A stretch of 6,496 nt of DNA. Origin: Chloroflexota bacterium (GTDB taxonomy: Bacteria > Chloroflexota > Dehalococcoidia > JACPPY01). The position numbers and the translations under genes were made by a program. Positions 1-5,147 of the stretch are shown piece by piece (position 1 is the first letter of the stretch; each line of letters begins with the position of its first letter). The notes under the pieces were generated by a model, which saw only the letters and a list, made by a program, of their open reading frames with translations, made no database searches and was not told the origin of the DNA. The stretch spans positions 1 through 6,496 of the forward strand of contig JACPRR010000174.1 in the NCBI GenBank assembly GCA_016189825.1. Direction: 5' to 3'.

Positions 1-14
1 GCCGGAGGAACTGG

Positions 15-34
15 ATTCCGGCTTTCGCCGGAAT
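15..34. repeat. dRS3/REP-like palindromic repeat
   Basis: Two perfect 8-base arms, ATTCCGGC (15-22) and GCCGGAAT (27-34), flank a TTTC loop. They sit in the wider context CTGG...GAATGACGA. This is the form of the widely dispersed intergenic palindromes related to neisserial dRS3 elements (ATTCC-loop-GGAAT next to TGACG). No T-run follows on either strand, so it is not a good intrinsic terminator. It is most likely an extragenic repeat between this operon and whatever lies to the left of the window. Confidence 0.6.
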
Positions 35-57
35 GACGAAGGGTGGCACTCGCAGTC

Positions 58-91
58 ATGCAACATCACTCAGTGCGCTTGTATTAGTTCG
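58..91 (-). repeat. Dispersed repeat, copy A
   Basis: Read on the minus strand, this 34-base stretch matches 6362-6395 on the plus strand at 29 of 34 positions without gaps. The shared core is GCACTRAGTGATGTTGCAT, preceded by an ACTAAYAC-type end. Its first bases also match the left end of copy B (5893-5906). It lies upstream of the first operon's promoter and next to the dRS3-like palindrome. Only one end is visible, so the copy may be partial or may run off the window. Confidence 0.65.
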
Positions 92-145
92 GATCGCCAG
101 CCCGCATTTTTTGATCTTCTTCCGCAGTTTGGCCCGGATACACTC

Positions 146-174
146 TTGCCAAAATGGAATCGCATCGGTATGAT
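146..174 (+). promoter_or_regulatory. Sigma70-type promoter of the glycosyltransferase-deacetylase operon
   Basis: A -35 box TTGCCA (146-151, 5 of 6 consensus) and a -10 box TATGAT (169-174, 5 of 6) are separated by 17 bases. Predicted transcription start is near 181, giving a 5' UTR of about 29 bases before the GTG at 210. The bases from the -10 onward (TATGATAGCCTGAG) closely resemble those at the NUDIX promoter (TATGATAGCTGAG, from 5220). Confidence 0.65.
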
Positions 175-209
175 AGCCTGAGACTATTCAGTTTTGGGGT
201 TGGGTTCAA

Positions 210-1658
210 GTGATCAGCATAGTCATCCCGGTATTGAATGAAGAGAAGTTCCTGGGTGACTGCCTCAAGTCGGTCCTCGAACAGGACTATGCCGGCGAGT
301 ACGAGGTCGTCGTCGTCGACAACGGCAGCACCGACCGGACGGTCGAGATAGCTCGCAAGCTAGGGGCGAGGGTGACCTTCTCGGAGACGAAGCGCAATGT
401 CTTTCTGGCCAGGAGGGAGGGCGCATTCCAGGCCAGGGGCGAGATTGTTGTACAGGCAGACGCTGACACGTTGTACCCCAAGGACTGGCTGGCGAAGATA
501 GGGCGCCACTTTGCGGACCCGCGCGTTGTTGCAGTGGCCGGCGTTTTTGTCTATCGTGAGCCGATGCCGCTGGGCAAGATCGAGACGTTACTCCGGCATT
601 TCACGAACCTTCTGGCTGTCGGATGTATGGGGCGGCCGGGCATAATAGCCGGAGCTAACTTCGCCTTTCGCAGAGAGGCCTTCCTGAAGGTCAGGGGCTA
701 TGACGTGCGGCTGTACGCGCCTGACCAGTACGGCATTGCCTCACAGCTTAGCCGGGTGGGAAAGGTCGTCTATGACAGGGGGCTCTCCTGTCGCACTTCG
801 CCGCGTCGGGTCAGGAAGCCGAATCATGTCATTATCAGGGATTTCTGCGTCAATGTGTTTCGCGGGTTCTCGCACGCATTGTACGATAGCGTCTCCGGCC
901 GGCTGCCGGTGAAAAAGGCGCCGCTGCTCAGGCTTTCATTGGTAGCGCTGCTGCTGCTGGCAGTCGGCCTTGCCGCTGAAGGCTACTTCAATCCGGGCTC
1001 TACCGTGTTCGGCAAGGTCTACTCGAAAGCCCGTCCCGGCGCCAGGGTGATCGCGCTTACCTTCGACGATGGACCGAACGAGCCCTACACCTCTCAGATA
1101 ATCGACATTCTTGATAGCCAGGGGATCAAGGCGACGTTCTTCTTCACGGGCAAGAATGTTGAGCTATATCCGGATACCGCCAGGCGGGTCGTGGCAGAAG
1201 GACATGTCCTGGGCAATCATTCGTACAGCCACGACGCGAACCATGCGCTGACAATAAAGGGCGCCAGGGACGTCGAGGCGGCCCAGCGGGCGATCTACAG
1301 CGTCGTCGGCGTGGCGCCCCATTTCTACCGGCCTCCCCACGGTAAGAAGTCGCCCTGGGAGCTGGCATATCTGCAAAGAGACAATATCGTTGCGGTCAAC
1401 TGGAGCATCGCGACCAACGAATTGCATACCAATGATGCTCAAGCGGTGGCTGAACGAATAGTCAGGAAGGCCAGGCCTGGCGGAATCATCGACTTGCACG
1501 ATGGCTACGGCAACGAGCATGGGACCGTGAACGCCGCCAAGTCACTGACCGTGGAAGCTCTGCCACTGATAATCAAGAGTCTTCAGGACAAGGGCTACGC
1601 ATTCGTGACCGTGGCGGAGCTGATCGGGCAGCCTCCGTATAACCGGGCGGGAGGGTAG
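210..1658 (+). CDS. GT2 glycosyltransferase fused to NodB-type polysaccharide deacetylase
   Basis: A 482-residue two-domain envelope protein. Residues 1 to about 205 form a GT-A family 2 glycosyltransferase: the start MISIVIPVLNE, the sugar-nucleotide motif DNGSTD (37-42), the DAD metal motif (84-86), and D172 in APDQYG as candidate catalytic base. A helix at 241-258 (LSLVALLLLAVGLAAEG region), preceded by RLPVKK, suggests that the N-terminus is cytoplasmic. Residues about 270-475 are a carbohydrate esterase 4/NodB domain outside the membrane: TFDDGP (284-289), HSYSH (337-341), RPPHG (374-378), VNW (396-398) and DLHDG (428-432). The base Asp, the Asp/His/His metal ligands and the late His are therefore all present. 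The likely reaction is N-deacetylation of an amino-sugar polymer; the polymer is unknown. The GTG start is forced by the TAG at 174-176 and by the family's usual N-terminus. The SD is weak. The next gene follows after 2 bases. Confidence 0.9.
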   Translation: MISIVIPVLNEEKFLGDCLKSVLEQDYAGEYEVVVVDNGSTDRTVEIARKLGARVTFSETKRNVFLARREGAFQARGEIVVQADADTLYPKDWLAKIGRHFADPRVVAVAGVFVYREPMPLGKIETLLRHFTNLLAVGCMGRPGIIAGANFAFRREAFLKVRGYDVRLYAPDQYGIASQLSRVGKVVYDRGLSCRTSPRRVRKPNHVIIRDFCVNVFRGFSHALYDSVSGRLPVKKAPLLRLSLVALLLLAVGLAAEGYFNPGSTVFGKVYSKARPGARVIALTFDDGPNEPYTSQIIDILDSQGIKATFFFTGKNVELYPDTARRVVAEGHVLGNHSYSHDANHALTIKGARDVEAAQRAIYSVVGVAPHFYRPPHGKKSPWELAYLQRDNIVAVNWSIATNELHTNDAQAVAERIVRKARPGGIIDLHDGYGNEHGTVNAAKSLTVEALPLIIKSLQDKGYAFVTVAELIGQPPYNRAGG

Positions 1659-1660
1659 GG

Positions 1661-2329
1661 ATGGGAGAGGCCCTGACAAGGTCGCTGGCGCTGCTTGCCG
1701 AGCTCGACCCCACGACCCTGGCATTGTTTGTCGCGGTATGCGCGTTTGGCGAGTTCGCTGTGGGCGTCCCCTATGTGCTCGAAGGCGTCTGGCTGCTCAT
1801 GGGCTACTATCTCGCCAACCATGTCCTGTCCGTGCCCAACTTCATTGTTCTTGCTCTGGCCGCCCAGGGCGGCAGGCAGGTAGGTTCGATCTGTTTGTAC
1901 GGCGCTGCAAGGGCGGGCACCGACCCCATGGCCAGGCTATGCCGCAAGGTTGGACTGGCGCGCTTGATACCACAGAGAGTTCAGAAGTCCAGGTTTTTCG
2001 GCCGGATGTGCCGTCCGTCTCCCTTTTCGATCGCTGCCAGCCGGCTGGTAGGCCTTCGCATCCCTGTGGCTTTCATGTTGGCCGCGCGCCGCGACCTCAA
2101 GTCCCTGGAGCTGGGAGTCCTCATGTCCGGCATAGTTTGGGATGCGCTATATGTTTCGGTTGGGCTGACCGTCGGGGCCACCGCATCACTGAAGCCGTCC
2201 GAGATGCTGGTGGTTGCGCTGGCCGGGCTGACTGCGCTTTATGTGGCTACGTTCGTTGTACGTCGCCTGGTAAGGGCGCTGAGACAGGCAAGGCGCGGCG
2301 CCCTCAATGCCCCGGCGGACCCTCAGTAG
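1661..2329 (+). CDS. Polytopic membrane protein, probably DedA/VTT-like
   Basis: A 222-residue integral membrane protein with hydrophobic stretches at about 18-50, 53-70, 125-142, 150-172 and 182-203 and a basic C-terminal tail (RRLVRALRQARR). The pattern recalls the DedA/VTT (SNARE-associated) family. There is an early acidic re-entrant-like segment (GEFAVGVPYVLEG, 30-42), a Gly-rich turn before YGAARAG (80-86), an SRLVGLRIPV segment (127-136) like the RFxPGxR motif, and a Trp-ending helix (SGIVW). The match is divergent. DedA proteins are implicated in undecaprenyl-phosphate/lipid translocation and proton-dependent envelope homeostasis. ATG 1661 has an SD GGGAGGG (1649-1655) overlapping the upstream stop, so the two genes are translationally coupled. 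Being cotranscribed with the glycan gene fits a lipid-carrier role (inference). It could instead be an unrelated membrane protein. Confidence 0.6.
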   Translation: MGEALTRSLALLAELDPTTLALFVAVCAFGEFAVGVPYVLEGVWLLMGYYLANHVLSVPNFIVLALAAQGGRQVGSICLYGAARAGTDPMARLCRKVGLARLIPQRVQKSRFFGRMCRPSPFSIAASRLVGLRIPVAFMLAARRDLKSLELGVLMSGIVWDALYVSVGLTVGATASLKPSEMLVVALAGLTALYVATFVVRRLVRALRQARRGALNAPADPQ

Positions 2330-2344
2330 TCAGCCCCTCTGCCG

Positions 2345-2548
2345 CTAGGGTTCCTCGACCTTATATGAGACTTTCAACTTGGCGCGGAAGGTTATTTGCT
2401 CACCCGTGATTTGCAGGTCGAGTTTCTCGACTTCTGCGACGCGGGGATCGCGTATCGTTTTCGAGGCGATATGTATTGCGCTCGCAGCGGCATCCTCCCA
2501 TGATCCCGTGCTCGTTCCAACCAGCTCCACGAACCTGTATACGCTCAT
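2345..2548 (-). CDS. Dodecin family protein
   Basis: A 67-residue protein with the dodecin fold signature: strand SVYRFVELVGTS, helix SWEDAAASAIHIASKTI (16-32), then two strands, VEKLDLQI and ITFRAKLKVSYKVEE. Dodecins assemble as hollow dodecamers that bind and sequester flavins or CoA-type ligands in the cytoplasm. Length is normal for the family. ATG 2548 is chosen because AGGGGG (2555-2560, minus) lies upstream at good spacing and because dodecins start just before this strand; the open frame extends much further upstream without family resemblance. Aligned to Halobacterium dodecin (VVWAEV), the flavin-stacking Trp36 corresponds to Val37 here (PRVAEV), so canonical tandem flavin stacking may be lost. 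The gene is monocistronic, convergent with the membrane-protein gene (15-base gap), and has its own promoter at 2598-2626. Confidence 0.88.
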   Translation of the reverse strand: MSVYRFVELVGTSTGSWEDAAASAIHIASKTIRDPRVAEVEKLDLQITGEQITFRAKLKVSYKVEEP

Positions 2549-2597
2549 CTGGGTCCCCCTGTCTTCGGGTCGTTCAGGACTCTGTTTGCCGCCTCCG

Positions 2598-2626
2598 ACT
2601 TTAGCTGGTCGGGGCTCCCATGTCAA
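2598..2626 (-). promoter_or_regulatory. Dodecin promoter
   Basis: On the minus strand there is a perfect -35 box TTGACA (2626-2621), a 17-base spacer and a -10-like TAAAGT (2603-2598, 4 of 6). Predicted start is near 2591, giving a UTR of about 43 bases before the dodecin ATG. Confidence 0.6.
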
Positions 2627-2631
2627 CAGTG

Positions 2632-2637
2632 TATAAT
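2632..2637 (+). promoter_or_regulatory. Consensus -10 box for the 251-residue protein gene
   Basis: A perfect TATAAT preceded directly by TG. No recognisable -35 lies 16-18 bases upstream, where the dodecin promoter spacer is found. Transcription would start near 2644 and give a leader of about 74 bases that includes the palindrome at 2667-2692. Divergent from, and almost touching, the dodecin -35 box. Confidence 0.4.
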
Positions 2638-2666
2638 TGTGTTGTATTCGAGAGTCCGTCCTGAGT

Positions 2667-2692
2667 CCGGCCGTCGCACGTGCGATGGCCGG
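2667..2692 (+). promoter_or_regulatory. 26-bp palindrome in the 5' leader
   Basis: An inverted repeat of two 13-base arms, CCGGCCGTCGCAC and GTGCGATGGCCGG. It is perfect except for one G/T position, which would be a G-U pair in RNA. It lies between the -10 box and the SD of the following gene. It could be a dimeric regulator's operator or a stable mRNA hairpin just upstream of the ribosome binding site. No T-run follows on either strand, so it is not an intrinsic terminator. Confidence 0.5.
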
Positions 2693-2717
2693 AAAATCGT
2701 GTTGAGGAGATGACCGC

Positions 2718-3473
2718 ATGAGCAGACTTCTGCAGAAGATCAAGAGCATCACGGAGTCATCCGCCCCGGCCGTGGGGTTCCGCACTGCTGCGACTTCGAC
2801 CATGACGCGGGGACCGCTGCTGGCCGCTGTCCTCGCCCATCCGGATGCCAGGTCGGCAAAGGCCGCGGTCGAGGCCGGCGCTGACGCCTTGCTCGCGCAG
2901 ACTTCCGATGCTAAAGCGTGGGAAGACATCGTCAAAGCCGCCGCGGGTGCGCCGTGCGGACCCTTTCTCCCTGGAGGGGACGCCGATCTGAAAGCGCTCG
3001 AGGAGGCGGGCTGCGATTTCGTCAGTTTTTCGCCGTCCACCGCCCCCGCCCGCTGGCTCAGGGTTGAGGGCCTGGCCCGTATTGCCCGCGTACCCTATGG
3101 CGCCGAGGTGTCATCGCTGCGCGGCATCGACAAAGTCGGGATCGATGCTGTAGTGCTGGAAAACGAAGGAAGCGCTGACTTCCTGTCCGTACAGCAACTC
3201 ATGAACTGCCACTTTCTCGTTGCAGCGTTGAACAGGCCATTGCTGGCGGCGATACCGGCCTCGGCCAGCGCGGAAGATGTGGCCGCCCTGTGGGATGCCG
3301 GCGTGGATGGGCTGGTGGTCGCCGAGGGAGGGCTTGCCAGGCTGCGGGAGCTTCACAAGATAGTTACTGCTATGCCGCCGAGGTCCAAGAAACGGGCGGG
3401 CAAAGAGACTGTGCTTCTCCCGCAGATGGGACAGCCTGCGGCGCCTGCCGAAGAAGAGGACGACGAAGAATGA
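2718..3473 (+). CDS. Unrecognised TIM-barrel-like alpha/beta protein
   Basis: A 251-residue soluble protein that I cannot assign to a family. It has a repeated strand-turn pattern typical of (beta/alpha)8 barrels: EAGADALLA (52-60), EAGCDFVSFS (96-105), VGIDAVVLEN (140-149) and DAGVDGLVVAEGG (193-205). The last resembles the Gly-rich end of phosphate-binding barrels such as ThiE, HisA or IMPDH. No catalytic set of any of these enzymes is obvious. The C-terminus is a charged tail: SKKRAGKE, then a Pro/Ala stretch, then EEEDDEE (245-251), which suggests a protein or nucleic-acid contact region (inference). ATG 2718 has a strong SD GAGGAGA (2704-2710) at 7 bases. The leader holds the 26-bp palindrome. 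It converges on hpf with only 8 bases between stops and no visible terminator. Confidence 0.75.
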   Translation: MSRLLQKIKSITESSAPAVGFRTAATSTMTRGPLLAAVLAHPDARSAKAAVEAGADALLAQTSDAKAWEDIVKAAAGAPCGPFLPGGDADLKALEEAGCDFVSFSPSTAPARWLRVEGLARIARVPYGAEVSSLRGIDKVGIDAVVLENEGSADFLSVQQLMNCHFLVAALNRPLLAAIPASASAEDVAALWDAGVDGLVVAEGGLARLRELHKIVTAMPPRSKKRAGKETVLLPQMGQPAAPAEEEDDEE

Positions 3474-3481
3474 GGGCAGGC

Positions 3482-4036
3482 TCACTCGGAGCGGGCTTCG
3501 AGGAGCCCGTAGTAGCCGGCTTTGCGCCGGTACACGACGTTGGGTTCCTCTGTATCCCGATTGAAGAACAGGAAGAAGTCGTGTCCCAGAAGCTCCATCT
3601 GGTCAATGGCCTCGTCGACTGACATCGGCTTGATGACATGCTGCTTGACCCTCGCGATGCGAGAGGAGACCTGGCGGTCCAGTTCCTCAGAGGCAAGGGC
3701 AACCTGTTCCGGCGCCGAGACGCCGCGTCTCCTCGACTTGCGCCGTCCCTTGAACCGTTCTATCTGATGGTCCAGTGCCTCCACCGCGAGGTCGATAGCC
3801 GGGCGGAGGTCATCGGCCGTTTCCTCAGAACGCAGGACAACATCCCTCACGTTAGTGGTGAACTCGGCGATGAACCGCTTTTCACTTGACTTTGCCTTCT
3901 CCCGGGCGAGCACGACGTGCAGTACCAGCACCGGAATGGACTTGAAGTGGCGCTCAAGCGTCAGCAGTTTCTTCTGCACGTAGCCGCGAATGCGAGGGGT
4001 GACCTCGATGTTCTTGCCGGTGATCAGGACTTCCAT
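3482..4036 (-). CDS. hpf: Long-form ribosome hibernation promoting factor (HPF/YfiA/RaiA family)
   Basis: A 184-residue protein, the usual length of long HPF. Residues 1-95 are the S30AE ribosome-binding domain (MEVLITGKNIEVTPRIRGYV, then a basic helix ending HQIERFKGRRKSRRR). Residues about 97-125 are a linker. Residues 126-182 are the C-terminal dimerisation domain (VIKPMSVDEAIDQMELLGHDF...YRRKAGYYGLLE). Family role: binds the 30S decoding region in starved cells, and its C-terminal domains pair two ribosomes into inactive 100S dimers. ATG 4036 is fixed by the near-perfect SD AAAGGAGG (4048-4041) and by the family start; the upstream open frame is a shadow of comF. It is last in the operon, 10 bases after the comF stop, and that stop lies inside the SD, indicating translational coupling. 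Confidence 0.95.
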   Translation of the reverse strand: MEVLITGKNIEVTPRIRGYVQKKLLTLERHFKSIPVLVLHVVLAREKAKSSEKRFIAEFTTNVRDVVLRSEETADDLRPAIDLAVEALDHQIERFKGRRKSRRRGVSAPEQVALASEELDRQVSSRIARVKQHVIKPMSVDEAIDQMELLGHDFFLFFNRDTEEPNVVYRRKAGYYGLLEARSE

Positions 4037-4040
4037 GTGG

Positions 4041-4048
4041 CCTCCTTT
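4041..4048 (-). promoter_or_regulatory. hpf ribosome binding site overlapping the comF stop
   Basis: AAAGGAGG on the minus strand, with 4 bases before ATG 4036. The comF TAA (4049-4047) overlaps its first As, so terminating comF ribosomes end on the hpf SD. Confidence 0.85.
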
Positions 4049-4751
4049 AGATTTCCTTTGCCAGGGTGAAGCCCCACACGCTGGCGGACCCTGCCCGTTT
4101 GAGTACTCTGGCGCACGAATCGAGCGTTGCTCCAGAGGTACAGACGTCGTCAATAAGCAGGACACGCTTTCCTTTGAGCTTTCTGCTCCGCATTGCGAAT
4201 GCTCCCGACACGTTCCTCTGTCGCTGGTCGGCGGAGGGCGTCCGCGCTTGCGGAGGCGTATCCTTGCGGCGCAGCAGATTCTCCTCGTCGAGAGGGATGT
4301 TGAGCGTGTGGCCAAGGTCGCGAGCGAGCAGAGTCGACTGGTTATAGCCTCGCTCCCGCATCCGGTGGACATGAAGAGGGACGGGCACCAGGATGTCTGC
4401 CGGAAGCGGGCTGGCCAGGAAGTACTGGGCCATAAGTTCAGCCAAAGGCCGCGATAGGGCACGCACGTTACGGTACTTCAAGCTGTGGACAGCCTGCCGG
4501 ATCGTTCCCTCGAAGCTGAATGGTGAGCGGATGCCATCGATTGAAGGCTGCCAGCCCCAACAACCGGGACATCGTGATCCCTGGGGCTGAGGCTTGCCGC
4601 AGAGAGGACAGACCGGCGGCGCTATGCGCGACAAGGTAGCGGTACATGCCGGGCAGATGAGCTGCCCGGCTGCATTACAGCCGACACAACGCGGCGGGAA
4701 TAACATGTCAAGGGCCATCCCCTTGATACGGGCGGCCAGTGACAGGGACAC
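4047..4751 (-). CDS. comF: ComF family protein (phosphoribosyltransferase fold)
   Basis: A 234-residue ComF/GntX-type protein. The N-terminal zinc-binding part has four CxxC pairs: C22/C25, C33/C36, C48/C51 and C61/C64. The central ComF signature is VPVPLHVHRMRERGYNQS (122-139). The C-terminal type I phosphoribosyltransferase PRPP loop is VLLIDDVCTSGATL (197-210). In naturally competent bacteria ComF acts cytoplasmically in handling incoming single-stranded DNA; in other bacteria its role is unclear, and no other competence gene is present here. Length is normal. The GTG at 4751 is the furthest plausible start but has a poor SD. ATG 4718 (residue 12, sequence MALDMLFPPRC) is a realistic alternative and would leave all motifs intact. 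The zinc-ribbon gene precedes it by 31 bases, and hpf follows it. Confidence 0.93.
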   Translation of the reverse strand: MSLSLAARIKGMALDMLFPPRCVGCNAAGQLICPACTATLSRIAPPVCPLCGKPQPQGSRCPGCWGWQPSIDGIRSPFSFEGTIRQAVHSLKYRNVRALSRPLAELMAQYFLASPLPADILVPVPLHVHRMRERGYNQSTLLARDLGHTLNIPLDEENLLRRKDTPPQARTPSADQRQRNVSGAFAMRSRKLKGKRVLLIDDVCTSGATLDSCARVLKRAGSASVWGFTLAKEI

Positions 4752-4782
4752 GGCTACACCATGTTTCTTCAGGGGGTCGAAG

Positions 4783-5007
4783 CTATGGCCGGACGCGGGC
4801 GGTATGGAGCGCGCCGCTCATTATGGGCTCATTGATGTAGATGTCGCCGTTCCTGATCTTCAGGTTGAAACCGCATTCGGGATTCGTGCACACCCACGAT
4901 TTATAGTGGATGGTTGCTCCCTGGCTCCCGAAGTCGGATAGCGGCACCAGGTCACCGGTCTTGCACTTCTGACATCTCGGGAAATGAGTATGCTCGTTAT
5001 GTTCCAA
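4783..5007 (-). CDS. Small zinc-ribbon protein of unknown function
   Basis: A 74-residue protein with two cysteine pairs spaced like a zinc ribbon: CQKC (12-15) and CTNPEC (40-45), the second followed by GFNLKI. Between them lies a strand-rich stretch (DLVPLSDFGSQGATIHYKSW). The early His-rich segment EHNEHTHFP may add metal ligands. The fold suggests a nucleic-acid or protein adaptor, but no specific function can be assigned. The TTG at 5007 is chosen because a perfect SD, GGAGGAGG (5021-5014), lies exactly 6 bases upstream. The in-frame ATG at 5052 has no SD and lies just after a terminator hairpin. It is the first gene of a three-gene operon with comF and hpf. Confidence 0.8.
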   Translation of the reverse strand: MEHNEHTHFPRCQKCKTGDLVPLSDFGSQGATIHYKSWVCTNPECGFNLKIRNGDIYINEPIMSGALHTARVRP

Positions 5008-5013
5008 TGGAAT

Positions 5014-5021
5014 CCTCCTCC
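5014..5021 (-). promoter_or_regulatory. SD that fixes the TTG start at 5007
   Basis: GGAGGAGG on the minus strand, followed by ATTCCA and then TTG. It is one of the strongest ribosome binding sites in the window and sits inside the longer open frame that begins at ATG 5052, arguing against that upstream start. Confidence 0.75.
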
Positions 5022-5057
5022 ACAAACCGGAAAGGTCTGTTTTGATATTCATTCATG

Positions 5058-5078
5058 AAAAAGTCCCCGAAGGGGACT
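5058..5078 (-). terminator. Intrinsic terminator in the leader of the zinc-ribbon/comF/hpf operon
   Basis: On the minus strand, AGTCCCC (5078-5072), loop TTC and GGGGACT (5068-5062) form a 7-bp GC-rich stem. The stem's last T and the four that follow it give a run of five Ts (5062-5058). No T-run flanks the stem on the plus strand. There is no minus-strand gene upstream that it could end, since the NUDIX gene is on the other strand. It therefore lies inside the operon leader (attenuator) or ends a short RNA of about 65-80 nt. Confidence 0.65.
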
Positions 5079-5116
5079 CTCGCTCTCACGGTATTGTCCG
5101 CCCCTGTCGCAACCCG

Positions 5117-5143
5117 TCAGCCCGGCGGCCAGAACTCCAACAT
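5117..5143 (-). CDS. Possible leader peptide MLEFWPPG
   Basis: A minus-strand ORF of eight codons plus TGA, starting 4 bases after the predicted -10 box. It would be translated as a leaderless or nearly leaderless message. It ends Trp-Pro-Pro-Gly-stop; Pro-Pro-Gly is a known slow, EF-P-dependent translation motif. The terminator hairpin begins 38 bases after its stop. ORFs this short arise easily by chance, so this is only a candidate. Its interest comes from its position between promoter and terminator, ahead of an operon encoding a ribosome hibernation factor. Confidence 0.22.
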   Translation of the reverse strand: MLEFWPPG

Positions 5144-5147
5144 TCCG

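Noticed and set aside
101..116. T-run after CAGCCCGCA (terminator of a gene to the left)
   Set aside because: No matching inverted arm is found next to the six Ts, so there is no stem to support a terminator.
1164..1520. A 118-codon minus-strand open frame inside the deacetylase domain
   Set aside because: Shadow of the NodB-domain coding sequence; no SD and no protein-like features.
1738..2409. A 223-codon plus-strand open frame overlapping the DedA-like gene
   Set aside because: Its translation is rich in Arg, Gly, Pro and Cys without hydrophobic pattern or family motif. The +1661 frame has an SD and real membrane helices.
2667..2692. Intrinsic terminator
   Set aside because: The hairpin is strong but is followed by AAAATCG on the plus strand and by no T-run on the minus strand.
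2549..3040. Upstream extension of the dodecin open frame to position 3040
   Set aside because: The extension is antisense to the 251-residue gene, has no dodecin homology and would bypass the SD and promoter seen just upstream of ATG 2548.
4037..4462. Upstream extension of the hpf frame into comF
   Set aside because: It overlaps comF in another frame. HPF proteins begin at the MEVLITGKN segment, which has a near-perfect SD.
5008..5052. ATG at 5052 as start of the zinc-ribbon protein
   Set aside because: No SD precedes it, it lies at the 3' side of a terminator hairpin, and GGAGGAGG sits inside the resulting frame exactly 6 bases before TTG 5007.
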